Part shown: piece by piece, positions 7,075 to 13,360 of the stretch
How the letters are laid out: each line of letters begins with the position of its first letter
How positions within the stretch are numbered: position 1 is the first letter of the stretch
Assembly: GCA_035542855.1 (NCBI GenBank)
Contig: DATKKM010000098.1
Location: 1-16,984, forward strand
Length of the DNA stretch: 16,984 nt
Reading direction: 5' to 3'
Source of the DNA: DATKKM01 sp035542855
GTDB taxonomy: Bacteria; Chloroflexota; Dehalococcoidia; SM23-28-2; RBG-16-64-32
Notes under the pieces: generated by a model
Told to the model about the DNA's origin: nothing
The model's database searches: none
What the model saw: only the letters and a program-made list of their open reading frames with translations
Position numbers and translations under genes: made by a program

Positions 7075-7254
7075 GAATGAGCGGGGATGACACATCCGCT
7101 AATAGTGAGGCTCACGAACCACGAGCGTTCCGCGCCCCGGATGGCACTGCTCCAGGCGAGGTCTCATCGCTGAGTGGCTCACGCTGAGGCGAACACCGCT
7201 CATAGTGAGGCGAACCACCGCTCATGGTGAGGCTCACGAACCACGAGCGCTTCG
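7075..7254. repeat. Degenerate REP-like repeat cluster, left of the GIY-YIG gene
   Basis: The gap after the prenyl synthase is filled with variants of a dispersed palindromic repeat. The stretch 7075-7127 matches 7648-7699 over about 52 bp with only a few mismatches. Shorter degenerate copies (CTCATAGTGAGGCGAACC and relatives) run through 7160-7217. A 37-bp copy at 7218-7254 is identical to 7669-7705. The last one overlaps the 3' end of the GIY-YIG gene. Confidence 0.7.
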
Positions 7255-7557
7255 CGCAAGATGAGCGTCCGCCTGTGGCGAACGGCGCAGCGACTGGCGT
7301 TTGAGTTCGACAACGTCACCCTGTATGAGCGACAACTTCTTCGCGCGTGACCATCCCTTGATCTGACGCTCTGCCGCGAATGCCTCCTCTCTTGTGGGGA
7401 ACGTGTCCTGGTAGACGAGCCGCACCGGGAGGCGCTTGGCGGTGTAGCCGCAGAACACGCGCCGCCTGTGCGCGATCAATCGCGCCTCGAGGTTATCCGT
7501 ATGGCCCACGTAGAAAGAGCCGTCGGAGCAGTGGAGGATGTAAACGTAGAAAGTCAC
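7234..7557 (-). CDS. Small GIY-YIG nuclease-domain protein
   Basis: A single-domain GIY-YIG protein of 107 residues if begun at GTG 7557, where the family homology starts (TFYVYILHCSDGSFYVGHTD). The frame allows a longer form to 7608, but the extra 17 residues do not look like the family. The GIY/YIG strands appear as VYIL (5-8) and FYVG (15-18), with Arg26, His30 and the metal-ligand Glu63 in REEAFAAERQIKGWSRAKK. This is the small stand-alone UPF0213/YhbQ-like type; such proteins are presumed nucleases, mostly unstudied. The last residues (LARSARGS) and the stop codon are read from a dispersed repeat, and the gene is enclosed by identical 37-bp direct repeats (7218-7254 and 7669-7705), which suggests it moves or is amplified with them. 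Confidence 0.82.
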   Translation of the reverse strand: MTFYVYILHCSDGSFYVGHTDNLEARLIAHRRRVFCGYTAKRLPVRLVYQDTFPTREEAFAAERQIKGWSRAKKLSLIQGDVVELKRQSLRRSPQADAHLARSARGS

Positions 7558-7628
7558 ACACGAAGGGTAACGCCTCTGTAGCCGATATCTGATGACTGAC
7601 TGGCACACGCTGGGCGCCAGCGCAACAT

Positions 7629-7705
7629 TCGTCCTTCGTGAACCTCAGGATGAGCGGGGATAACACATCCGCTCATGGTGAGGCTCACGAACCACGAGCG
7701 CTTCG
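7629..7705. repeat. REP-like inverted pair, right of the GIY-YIG gene
   Basis: CGTGAACCTCAGGATGAGCGG (7637-7657) and the segment at 7669-7689 form an inverted repeat with 4 mismatches in 21 bp around an 11-nt spacer. The right part, 7669-7705, is identical over 37 bp to 7218-7254 on the far side of the GIY-YIG gene. Confidence 0.7.
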
Positions 7706-7732
7706 AGCCGGCGGGATAGCGCTGCTCCGTCC

Positions 7733-7791
7733 GTCGTGAACCTCAGGATGGGCGGGCCACCCGCCGAGACGGCCCGTCGGCCCGTCTCTAC
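7733..7791. repeat. REP half-copy and GTA-hairpin elements after the fmdB pair
   Basis: Another half REP (GTCGTGAACCTCAGGATGGG, from about 7735) is followed by GGCGGG/CCCGCC (7751-7756 with 7760-7765, 3-nt loop). Then come GAGACGG/CCGTCTC (7766-7772 with 7782-7788). On the minus strand the last hairpin begins with GTAG (7791-7788), as in the other GTA-hairpin elements. It lies just 3' of the downstream fmdB-type gene, so it could act in transcript ending, though no T-run is present. Confidence 0.55.
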
Positions 7792-7797
7792 ATTCGG

Positions 7798-8223
7798 CTA
7801 GATCGTCTTGCGCGCGGGCTTGATCTTCTTCGCTTTGACGGAGCGGCGGCCGTCCGGCATTACGCCCCACTTGTCCTTGTAGAGAGCGTCGGCGCGGTCG
7901 CGCATGGCCTTGTCGGCGGTCGCGACGCGTTCGCCGCGGCTGATGTGTCTGGGGGGCTTGGGTTCGGCCAGTTCCGGGTGCATATGGCCGACCATGGTCT
8001 TCGCGCGCTTCTTGACCTCGCGGCCCATGTGCCAGTAAGTGCCTTTGTCGGGGATCCTGCGGGGGTAGCCTTCGCGCATCGTGAAGGCGGAGAAGGATGA
8101 CATGATGCGCGGGGCCTCGCGGCTGCACTCGGGGCAGGGCGCCGGCGCGGAGGCGTCGCGGATCTGGCGGATCTCCTCGAAGATGCCGTGGCAGTGCTGA
8201 CAGTAGTACTCGTAGAGCGGCAT
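7798..8223 (-). CDS. FmdB-type zinc-ribbon protein (long paralogue)
   Basis: A 141-residue protein whose first ~45 residues are an FmdB/CxxC_CxxC_SSSS regulatory-type zinc ribbon: MPLYEYYCQHC...CPEC, with Cys8, 11, 30 and 33, ending in RIMSSFSAF. The rest is a basic, probably flexible tail without recognised domains. FmdB-type ribbons are small and widespread, and their function is mostly unknown despite the name. The ATG at 8223 lies 2 nt after the stop of its shorter paralogue, so the two are co-translated. A much longer frame reaching 8433 is just read-through of the neighbour in another frame. Confidence 0.82.
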   Translation of the reverse strand: MPLYEYYCQHCHGIFEEIRQIRDASAPAPCPECSREAPRIMSSFSAFTMREGYPRRIPDKGTYWHMGREVKKRAKTMVGHMHPELAEPKPPRHISRGERVATADKAMRDRADALYKDKWGVMPDGRRSVKAKKIKPARKTI

Positions 8224-8225
8224 GG

Positions 8226-8519
8226 TTATCGTTTCTTGGCTGTTTTCGGTTTCGCAGTTGTGGTACGAGCCTTCTTCGCCTGCGGTTTCACCGGAGCGAT
8301 GGCCCGCTTGTGGGCCTCGTTGCGGACCGGGTGGTGATGGAACGGCACGCGCTCCTTCAGCCCCTTGACGCGGGAGAGCGAAGCGAATGTCGTGGGCATG
8401 ATGCGGTAGGCCTGGGCGCCGCACTTCGGGCACTTGGCGGGCGCGTCGGATCTGGCGATCGAGCCGAGGGCTTCGAACACCTTCTTGTCCTTCTCGCAGT
8501 AGTACTCGTAGACGGGCAT
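8226..8519 (-). CDS. FmdB-type zinc-ribbon protein (short paralogue, one Cys replaced)
   Basis: A 97-residue paralogue of the next gene. It starts MPVYEYYCEKDKKVFEALGS, with Cys8 kept but the second zinc ligand replaced by Asp11 (CEKD instead of CxxC). The second knuckle CPKC (Cys30, 33) is intact and is followed by RIMPTTFASLSR. The C-terminal ~30 residues are Lys/Ala/Thr-rich (PQAKKARTTTAKPKTAKKR), like a nucleic-acid-binding tail. It begins 3 nt after the recO stop and ends 2 nt before the next fmdB-type start, so it belongs to the recR-recO operon by spacing. Function unknown. Confidence 0.82.
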   Translation of the reverse strand: MPVYEYYCEKDKKVFEALGSIARSDAPAKCPKCGAQAYRIMPTTFASLSRVKGLKERVPFHHHPVRNEAHKRAIAPVKPQAKKARTTTAKPKTAKKR

Positions 8520-8522
8520 CGG

Positions 8523-9344
8523 TCAGGCCTGGGCCGTCACGCGGGCGCCGTCGCGACGCAGCCGCTCGATGAAAGCGGCGGCGTTCACATCGCGCTCGAG
8601 GACGGTGATGATGTAGCTGCGCAGGTGACGCTCGACCTCGTCGGCGAGGTCAGCGGGCACGTTGACGCGCGCCAGATCGTTATACGACCCGCGCTGCATG
8701 AGGCGCAAGAGCTTGAGGGCGTTGAGGGTGAGGACGCGCGGCCCGGCGAGGCCCGGCACACAGGCCCGGCAGACTACCCCGCCTGCCACCGGGGCGAAGA
8801 AGTTGTCGACGGGCTCCACGTCGCGCTGACAGCCGGCGCAGCGGTCTAGCTCCGGGCGGAAGCCGGACTGGTCAAGGAGGCGCATCTCGAAGAAGCGAAG
8901 GGCCGGGTCCGGGTCCGAACGCCTGGATTCGTGGGCTAGGGCCCCCGTCCTGACCGGCGAGTCGAGGCGGGTGAGGGTATCGAAGAGCAGGCGGTACGTC
9001 GGGAAGCTGTGGACGTGCTCCGGCGTGATGCGGTCGGCCAGCTCGGCGATGTAGAGGCCGCGGCTGAGCAGGTCCAGGTCTTCGTGCAGGCCGCGGAAGC
9101 TGTCCAGCGTCTCCACGCCTGTGATGACGTCCGCGGTGTGGCCCTGCGCCAGCTGGACGACGACGCGGTTGAGCGGCTGCAGGTGCCCGCCCAGGCGGGT
9201 GGTGGTCTTGCGCACGCCCTTTGCCTTGGCGTCCAGCTTGCCGAGCGCGGGGGTGTAGAGGGTGAGGATGCGGTCCGCCTCACCGAGCTTGCGCTGGCGG
9301 ACGATGATCGCTTCGGTCTTGTAGAGCCGGGCGGGCGCGGGCAT
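8523..9344 (-). CDS. recO: DNA repair protein RecO
   Basis: RecO works with RecR (and RecF) to load RecA onto SSB-coated single-stranded DNA during gap repair. At 273 residues it has a normal length. The N-terminal OB-fold is recognisable from YKTEAIIVRQRKLGEADRILTLYTPALGKLDAKAKGVRK, followed by the helical domain. A zinc knuckle has Cys169, 172, 192 and 195 (RCAGC...VCRAC). Its ATG overlaps the recR stop by one base (TGATG), so the two partners of the RecOR complex are translationally coupled. Confidence 0.93.
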   Translation of the reverse strand: MPAPARLYKTEAIIVRQRKLGEADRILTLYTPALGKLDAKAKGVRKTTTRLGGHLQPLNRVVVQLAQGHTADVITGVETLDSFRGLHEDLDLLSRGLYIAELADRITPEHVHSFPTYRLLFDTLTRLDSPVRTGALAHESRRSDPDPALRFFEMRLLDQSGFRPELDRCAGCQRDVEPVDNFFAPVAGGVVCRACVPGLAGPRVLTLNALKLLRLMQRGSYNDLARVNVPADLADEVERHLRSYIITVLERDVNAAAFIERLRRDGARVTAQA

Positions 9345-9961
9345 CAGGCGCCCATCTCCTGCCGGCCTTCGAGGGCGCGGGCGAGGGTGACGTCGTCGGC
9401 GTACTCCAGGTCGCCGCCGACGGGGAGGCCGCGGGCCAGCCGGGTGACGCGGACGCCAAGCGGCGAGATCAACCGGCTCAGGTACATAGACGTCGCCTCG
9501 CCTTCAAGGTTGGGGTTCGTGGCCAGGATGACCTCGGTCACCTCGCCGCTGCGCATGCGGCCGAGGAGCTCGGCGATCTTCAGGTCTTCGGGCCCGATGC
9601 CGTCCATCGGCGAGATGGCGCCGTGGAGGACGTGGTACTGGCCCTTGTAGGAGCCGGAGCGCTCGATGGCCAGGATGTCCAGCGGCTCCTCGACGACGCA
9701 GATGACGGTGCGGTCACGCTCCAGGCTGGCGCAGATGCGGCAGGGGTCAGTCTCGGTGACGTTCTGGCAGACCGAGCAGAGGGTGACGCGCTCCTTCACC
9801 TCCAGGATGGCCTGCGCCAGGGAGTGGGCCTCCGCGGCGGGCATGCGGAGCAGGTAGTACGCCAGCCGCTGGGCGCTCTTGGGGCCGATGCCGGGGAGTT
9901 TGTAGAACTCCTCGATCAGGCGGGCCAGGGGCGCGGCGGTGATGGGGATGTGTTCGTTCAT
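9344..9961 (-). CDS. recR: Recombination protein RecR
   Basis: A 205-residue RecR. It has the N-terminal helix-hairpin-helix LPGIGPKSAQRLA (22-34), a four-cysteine zinc finger (Cys62, 65, 74, 77), and a Toprim domain beginning VICVVEEPLDILAIE (from 87), continuing to TEVILATNPNLEGEATSMYL. RecR forms a ring clamp and partners RecO and RecF in recombinational repair. The ATG at 9961 fits the family start, and the ribosome site is weak (GGA only). It lies 116 nt downstream of ebfC and has its own -10-like TATAAT at 10062-10057. Confidence 0.95.
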   Translation of the reverse strand: MNEHIPITAAPLARLIEEFYKLPGIGPKSAQRLAYYLLRMPAAEAHSLAQAILEVKERVTLCSVCQNVTETDPCRICASLERDRTVICVVEEPLDILAIERSGSYKGQYHVLHGAISPMDGIGPEDLKIAELLGRMRSGEVTEVILATNPNLEGEATSMYLSRLISPLGVRVTRLARGLPVGGDLEYADDVTLARALEGRQEMGA

Positions 9962-9973
9962 GCGAAATCCAAC

Positions 9974-10039
9974 GTAGCTGCAGGTCTTCAGACCTGCCCG
10001 GTGCCGAAACGCGAGGCAGACCTGGAGGTCTGCAGCTAC
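9974..10039. repeat. Paired GTA-hairpin palindrome in the recR leader
   Basis: Two inverted arms: GTAGCTGCAGGTCTTCAGACC plus TGCC at 9974-9998, and the matching arm at 10015-10039 ending GCAGCTAC. Each arm also folds alone: GCAGGTCT/AGACCTGC with loop TC, and GCAGACCT/AGGTCTGC with loop GG. The arms differ at five places, yet both inner stems stay perfectly paired. The element sits between ebfC and recR, inside the predicted recR leader. Confidence 0.75.
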
Positions 10040-10056
10040 ATTTTGCGTCTGGAAGA

Positions 10057-10062
10057 ATTATA
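10057..10062 (-). promoter_or_regulatory. -10 hexamer of a possible internal promoter for recR-recO
   Basis: A perfect TATAAT on the minus strand, just downstream of the ebfC stop (10078). The sequence 17 bp upstream (TAACGT) is a poor -35. Transcription would begin near 10050, so the leader would contain the palindrome at 9974-10039. Confidence 0.4.
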
Positions 10063-10077
10063 CAGCCGCGTTAGCGG

Positions 10078-10416
10078 TTACGTTAGACCGCCGAGGTTGA
10101 GGCCGGGGATGTTCAGGCCCCCGGCCAGGCCGGCCAACTGCTGCATCTGCCCGCTGCGCACCTTTTCCAGCGCATCGTTCATCGCCGCCATGATCAGGTC
10201 CTGCAGCATGTCCACGTCGTCCGGGTCGATCACTTCTGGCTTGACGACGATCTCCAGCAGGGCCGGACGCGCGTTCATCTTGACGGCGACTGCGCCGCCG
10301 CCGGATGTGGCCTCGAAGACCATCTCTTCGAGGCGCGCCTGGGCCTCGGCGAGCTTGGCCTGCATCGCCTGGATTTGTTTCATGAGGTCGCCGCCGCCCG
10401 GGCCTCTGTTCGCCAT
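10078..10416 (-). CDS. ebfC: YbaB/EbfC-family nucleoid-associated protein
   Basis: A 112-residue member of the YbaB/EbfC DNA-binding family, small dimeric proteins that associate with the nucleoid. After a Gly-rich start (MANRGPGGGDL) comes the long helix MKQIQAMQAKLAEAQARLEE, then strands with EATSGGGAVAVKMNAR and LLEIVVKPEVID, and the DVDMLQDLIMAAMNDALEKV helix. The C-terminal ~20 residues are Gly/Leu-rich. An excellent Shine-Dalgarno, AAGGAGG (10429-10423), lies 6 nt before the ATG. The dnaX-ebfC-recR order is conserved in many bacteria and links it to replication and repair. Confidence 0.93.
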   Translation of the reverse strand: MANRGPGGGDLMKQIQAMQAKLAEAQARLEEMVFEATSGGGAVAVKMNARPALLEIVVKPEVIDPDDVDMLQDLIMAAMNDALEKVRSGQMQQLAGLAGGLNIPGLNLGGLT

Positions 10417-10469
10417 GCTGTGCCTCCTTGTCTTGCGTTGCCTTGTGGCCGGCTGGCCGCGCCGCCGCA

Positions 10470-10494
10470 GACAGGGCCGAAGCCCTGTCCGTAC
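10470..10494 (-). repeat. GTA-hairpin element just after dnaX
   Basis: On the minus strand GTAC (10494-10491) is followed by GACAGGGC (10489-10482), a four-base TTCG loop and GCCCTGTC (10477-10470), a perfect 8-bp stem. It starts 7 nt after the dnaX stop. A stable UUCG-type loop without a T-run could be a weak terminator or a 3'-end stabiliser between dnaX and ebfC. Confidence 0.65.
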
Positions 10495-10500
10495 GTTAGG

Positions 10501-12129
10501 TTATTGCGTCGCCGGCGGTTTGTCGTCAATAGCGCGGGCTCCCAGCTCGCGGGCGGCCTGGACCAGGTGGCCGCTCTTGCGTGGCTCGCCGGGCTTCGGG
10601 CGTCCGCGGGGCGCGTGCTCGAAGACGATCGTCACCGCCCGCCCGAGCACGTCTGCGAACGCCGCTTCCAGCTGCGGCCGGTAGGCCGGCGCTTCCACCT
10701 GCTCCAGGTGGAAGGTGTGGTAGAAGCCGAGGACCACGCGCTCGCCTTCGCTGGACTTGACCTCGCAGGAGCCGTTGAGGAGCGCGGAGAGGTGCTTGTC
10801 GGTGTCGTTGAGGGCGGCACGGACGGCGGACAGGAGGTCGCCTGCGGGAGCCGGCGCCGCGGGCCGCGGCTCCGGGCCGTTCTCCCGGGCCGGCGGTGGA
10901 GCCGGTTCGGGCGCCGGGGACTTCTCGACGGACGGCTGCGCGGGCGCCTGCTCCGCGCGCCTGGCGACAGGGGCGGCTTCGCGCTGTGGTTTGGGTGGGG
11001 CGGGCCTCGCCGCGGGCGCTACCGCAGCCGGGGCAGGACTGGGGCCCTGCCCCGCGTCAGTCTGGGAGATGAAGTCGACGAGGGCCAGCTCCAGCGGGAG
11101 CGAGGAGAGCGTGTCCTCGCGGAAGTCGATGCGGCCGAAAGTGCCGAGGGCGCGGATGATGTCGGCGCGCGGGATGTCGACGGCGAGCGCCTTCACTTCA
11201 GCGGCCATTTCGGACGGCAGTTCGAGCGATTCGGCGGCGCCGGCTTTGACAAGCAGCAGGCCGCGCAGGTACTTCACCAGCTGGCGGTTGAACTGCTTGA
11301 TGTCGGCTCCGTCGTCGCGGACGCGGGCGACGAGGCGCAGCGCCTCCGTGAGGTCACCGGCGAGTAGCAGCCGGGCGAGCTGGCCGCTACGCGCGTCGAC
11401 GCTGAGGCCCAGCGCCTCGCGGACCTGCTCCTGGTCGGGCGACCTGCCGTAGTAGGTGACGACTTGCTCCAGCGCGTTGACGGCGTCGCGCAGGCTGCCG
11501 GTCGCGGCGCGCGCGATCTCCTCCAGCGATTCGTCATCCAGCGAGAAGCCCTCCTGGTCGCAGATGAAGCGCAGGCGGGCGACGGTGGCGGTCATCGGGA
11601 TGCGCTTCAGGTCGAAGCGCTGGCAGCGCGAGACGATGGTGCCGGACACTTTGTGCGATTCGGTGGTGGCGAGGACGAAGATGATGTGCGGGGGCGGCTC
11701 TTCCAGAGTCTTCAGGAGCGCGTTCTGGGCGGCGCCGGTCAGCATGTGCACCTCGTCCAGCAGGTAGACCTTGCGCTCGCCGGCCATTGGGGTGAGGCCG
11801 ACGTTCTCCCGCAGCTGGCGGATGTCGTCCACGCTGTTGTGGGAGGCGGCGTCCTGCTCCACGAAGTCGATCGCCCGCCCCTCGATGAAGGCGAGGCAGG
11901 AGTCGCACTTGTTGCAGGGCTCGCCGTCAACGGGCGCGGCGCAGTTGGCGGCCTTGGCCAGCAGGCGGCCGAGGGTAGTCTTGCCGGTGCCGCGCGGGCC
12001 GCAGAAGAGGTAGGCGTGAGCAAGCTTGCCGGCGGCGATGGAGTTGCGCAGGGTACGGGTGACAGCTTCCTGGCCGGCGACTTCCGCGAACGACTGGGGG
12101 CGCCACTTGCGGTAGAGGACTTCGGTCAC
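10501..12129 (-). CDS. dnaX: DNA polymerase III subunit gamma/tau
   Basis: DnaX is the AAA+ clamp-loader subunit of the replicase. The 542-residue protein shows VLYRKWRPQSFAEVAGQ, Walker A GPRGTGKT (44-51), the zinc-binding cysteines 63, 72, 75 and 78, QDAASHNSVDDIR, Walker B DEVH (125-128), TLEEPPPH and the arginine-finger SRC (167-169). A Pro/Ala-rich linker of about 70 residues (near 365-435) leads to the C-terminal tau-type domain. The start is GTG at 12129, which matches the family N-terminus. TATAAT ends exactly 6 nt before it, so the message may be leaderless. I see no A-rich slippery heptamer like that giving the short gamma form in E. coli. Confidence 0.95.
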   Translation of the reverse strand: MTEVLYRKWRPQSFAEVAGQEAVTRTLRNSIAAGKLAHAYLFCGPRGTGKTTLGRLLAKAANCAAPVDGEPCNKCDSCLAFIEGRAIDFVEQDAASHNSVDDIRQLRENVGLTPMAGERKVYLLDEVHMLTGAAQNALLKTLEEPPPHIIFVLATTESHKVSGTIVSRCQRFDLKRIPMTATVARLRFICDQEGFSLDDESLEEIARAATGSLRDAVNALEQVVTYYGRSPDQEQVREALGLSVDARSGQLARLLLAGDLTEALRLVARVRDDGADIKQFNRQLVKYLRGLLLVKAGAAESLELPSEMAAEVKALAVDIPRADIIRALGTFGRIDFREDTLSSLPLELALVDFISQTDAGQGPSPAPAAVAPAARPAPPKPQREAAPVARRAEQAPAQPSVEKSPAPEPAPPPARENGPEPRPAAPAPAGDLLSAVRAALNDTDKHLSALLNGSCEVKSSEGERVVLGFYHTFHLEQVEAPAYRPQLEAAFADVLGRAVTIVFEHAPRGRPKPGEPRKSGHLVQAARELGARAIDDKPPATQ

Positions 12130-12135
12130 GGGGCC

Positions 12136-12141
12136 ATTATA
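12136..12141 (-). promoter_or_regulatory. -10 hexamer of a predicted leaderless dnaX promoter
   Basis: A consensus TATAAT on the minus strand ends 6 nt before the dnaX GTG. With normal -10 spacing the first transcribed base would be the G of the start codon. No Shine-Dalgarno is present. The -35 region falls inside the heptamer array at 12145-12172. Confidence 0.55.
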
Positions 12142-12144
12142 GGG

Positions 12145-12172
12145 GCGGCAGGTTACAGGTTACAGGGAGCAG
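12145..12172 (-). repeat. Heptamer tandem repeat upstream of dnaX
   Basis: Read on the coding (minus) strand: CTGCTCC, CTGTAAC, CTGTAAC, CTGCCGC. The two middle units are exact and the outer ones degenerate. The CTGTAAC unit is identical to the last unit of the array in front of rsmI and has the same orientation relative to its gene. The array ends 3 nt before the TATAAT. Confidence 0.65.
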
Positions 12173-12182
12173 TGGCGCGCGA

Positions 12183-12890
12183 TCACATCTCCGGGCCGCC
12201 GGGGCGCCGCGAGAGCTCTGCCAGGTGCTCAAAATCGTGCTCCAGCATGCGCCGGACTGCCCGGCGCAGCGTGCGCGGGAAGTCCGCGCGCTCGATCACA
12301 GCCGCCCGTTGCTCGGCGGTAGCCTGGCGCACGCGGTCGGCGTTTCTGGCGCCGATCTCGATGATCGCGTCCGCCAGCGGGACATCCCCCCTCTCTGCGG
12401 CGCGGGCCAGGCTGGACAGGCCCTTGGCCGGCCCCAGCACGGGCGGCAAGTACCCAATCGGCATCACGTGCAGCAGTATCCTGCGCGCCGGCCAGCCGCC
12501 TCCGCGGGGCGCCGCATCCAGCTGCTTCGCGGTCCGAGATCCGGCCCAGCCAGCCAGCGCTGCGCGCAGCCAGCGCGACCGCGCCAGCAGCGGTTCGATC
12601 TCGGCCTTGCGCAACGCCTTGAGGTCGGCTTCGAAGAAGGTGGAGCCGCTGCCCAGGAACATGCCCTTGGTGACGTGCTCCACCACGCGGGTCTTGAAAG
12701 GCGCATCCGGGTCAACAGCTTCGCCGTGGCGGGCCAGGAAGCGCAGATAGGCGCGGATCGCGTCCGGCGTGGCCTCCAGGGCGGCCTCGGTTGTGGGGCC
12801 GTTGGCGATGCAGCCGGCGAGGTTCATCACGTGCACCATGGTCTTCTTGTGCTGGGGGCCAGACTCCAGGCAGAGATCGTACGTCTTCAT
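12183..12890 (-). CDS. HicB-like domain fused to a DinB-like four-helix domain
   Basis: A 235-residue two-domain protein. Residues 1-50 match the HicB antitoxin fold: MKTYDLCLES, then MVHVMNLAGCIANGPTTEAALEATPDAIRAYL, the GC-x-x-G and T-x-x-A-L marks of that family. The rest, from about 95, resembles the DinB/YfiT metal-binding bundle, with LLARSRWLRAALAGW, GGWPARRILLHV (His141) and RRMLEHDFEHLAEL (His218 and His222, an HxxxH pair typical of the third and fourth ligand positions). No HicA toxin gene is adjacent, so it need not be an antitoxin; DinB-fold enzymes often act as thiol transferases or hydrolases. Its ATG overlaps the ybeY stop by 4 nt (ATGA), and dnaX begins 53 nt downstream. Function unknown. 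Confidence 0.72.
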   Translation of the reverse strand: MKTYDLCLESGPQHKKTMVHVMNLAGCIANGPTTEAALEATPDAIRAYLRFLARHGEAVDPDAPFKTRVVEHVTKGMFLGSGSTFFEADLKALRKAEIEPLLARSRWLRAALAGWAGSRTAKQLDAAPRGGGWPARRILLHVMPIGYLPPVLGPAKGLSSLARAAERGDVPLADAIIEIGARNADRVRQATAEQRAAVIERADFPRTLRRAVRRMLEHDFEHLAELSRRPGGPEM

Positions 12891-13351
12891 GAGTGCGCCT
12901 CAATGCCCAGCTCCCCTAGCACCCGTCTCTCCCGCGCGCGCATCTTTGCCTCCTCCTCCGGCACGGCGTGGTCATAGCCCAGGAGGTGGAGAACGCCGTG
13001 CACCAGCAGGTGGGCGACCTCTTCGTCGGCGTCGTGGCCGGCTGCTGCGGCCTGGCGTTTCGCGGTGTCGTAGGACACCACGACTTCGCCGAGCCGGTCC
13101 GTGTCGTCCGGCGCGACGAACTGCTCGCCCTCACGGAGAGAGAAGGAGAGGACGTCCGTGGCGTGGTCCTCGCCGGCGTACTCGCGGTTCAGCTGGAGCA
13201 TCTGTTCGTCGCCGGTGATCACGATGCTCACCTGGCAGGCGCCGGCCTTCTCCATCTCCAGCGTCAGCCGGACAACAGCGACGAGCCAGTCCGCGGTGAC
13301 GTATTTGCCGAAGGCGGGCTCGATGGAGACAAGGACGTCGTGATCGACCAC
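12887..13351 (-). CDS. ybeY: Endoribonuclease YbeY (rRNA maturation factor)
   Basis: YbeY is a zinc-dependent single-strand endoribonuclease for 16S rRNA 3'-end maturation and ribosome quality control. The zinc motif HGVLHLLGYDH is complete (His118, 122, 128), preceded by LNREYAGEDHATDVLSFSLREGE and LGEVVVSYDTA. The frame is open far upstream to 13738, but that part is shadow and repeat. The GTG at 13351 gives 154 residues, the usual length, and begins at VVDHDVLVSIEP, where the family starts. No Shine-Dalgarno is visible. TACTCT lies 6 nt before the GTG, as at dnaX and rsmI. The last bases overlap the HicB-DinB start. The gene is divergent from the alkylsulfatase-like gene. Confidence 0.92.
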   Translation of the reverse strand: MVDHDVLVSIEPAFGKYVTADWLVAVVRLTLEMEKAGACQVSIVITGDEQMLQLNREYAGEDHATDVLSFSLREGEQFVAPDDTDRLGEVVVSYDTAKRQAAAAGHDADEEVAHLLVHGVLHLLGYDHAVPEEEAKMRARERRVLGELGIEAHS

Positions 13352-13360
13352 GGGGATAGA

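Noticed and set aside
7075..7705. CRISPR array in the repeat-rich zone
   Set aside because: Repeats are unequal in length, spacing and orientation, are partly palindromic and also occur elsewhere in the window. There are no regular spacers and no cas genes.
7685..8128. 147-codon minus-strand frame ending ARSARGS like the GIY-YIG protein
   Set aside because: The shared ending comes from the same repeat being read in the same frame. The rest is an out-of-frame shadow of the fmdB-type gene at 7798-8223.
10501..12129. Possible programmed frameshift in dnaX giving a short gamma subunit
   Set aside because: No A-rich slippery heptamer is present in the expected part of the gene, and the frame is continuous to a normal tau-type end.
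12183..12890. HicAB toxin-antitoxin locus
   Set aside because: Only the HicB-like part is present, fused to another domain. No HicA-like small gene lies on either side.
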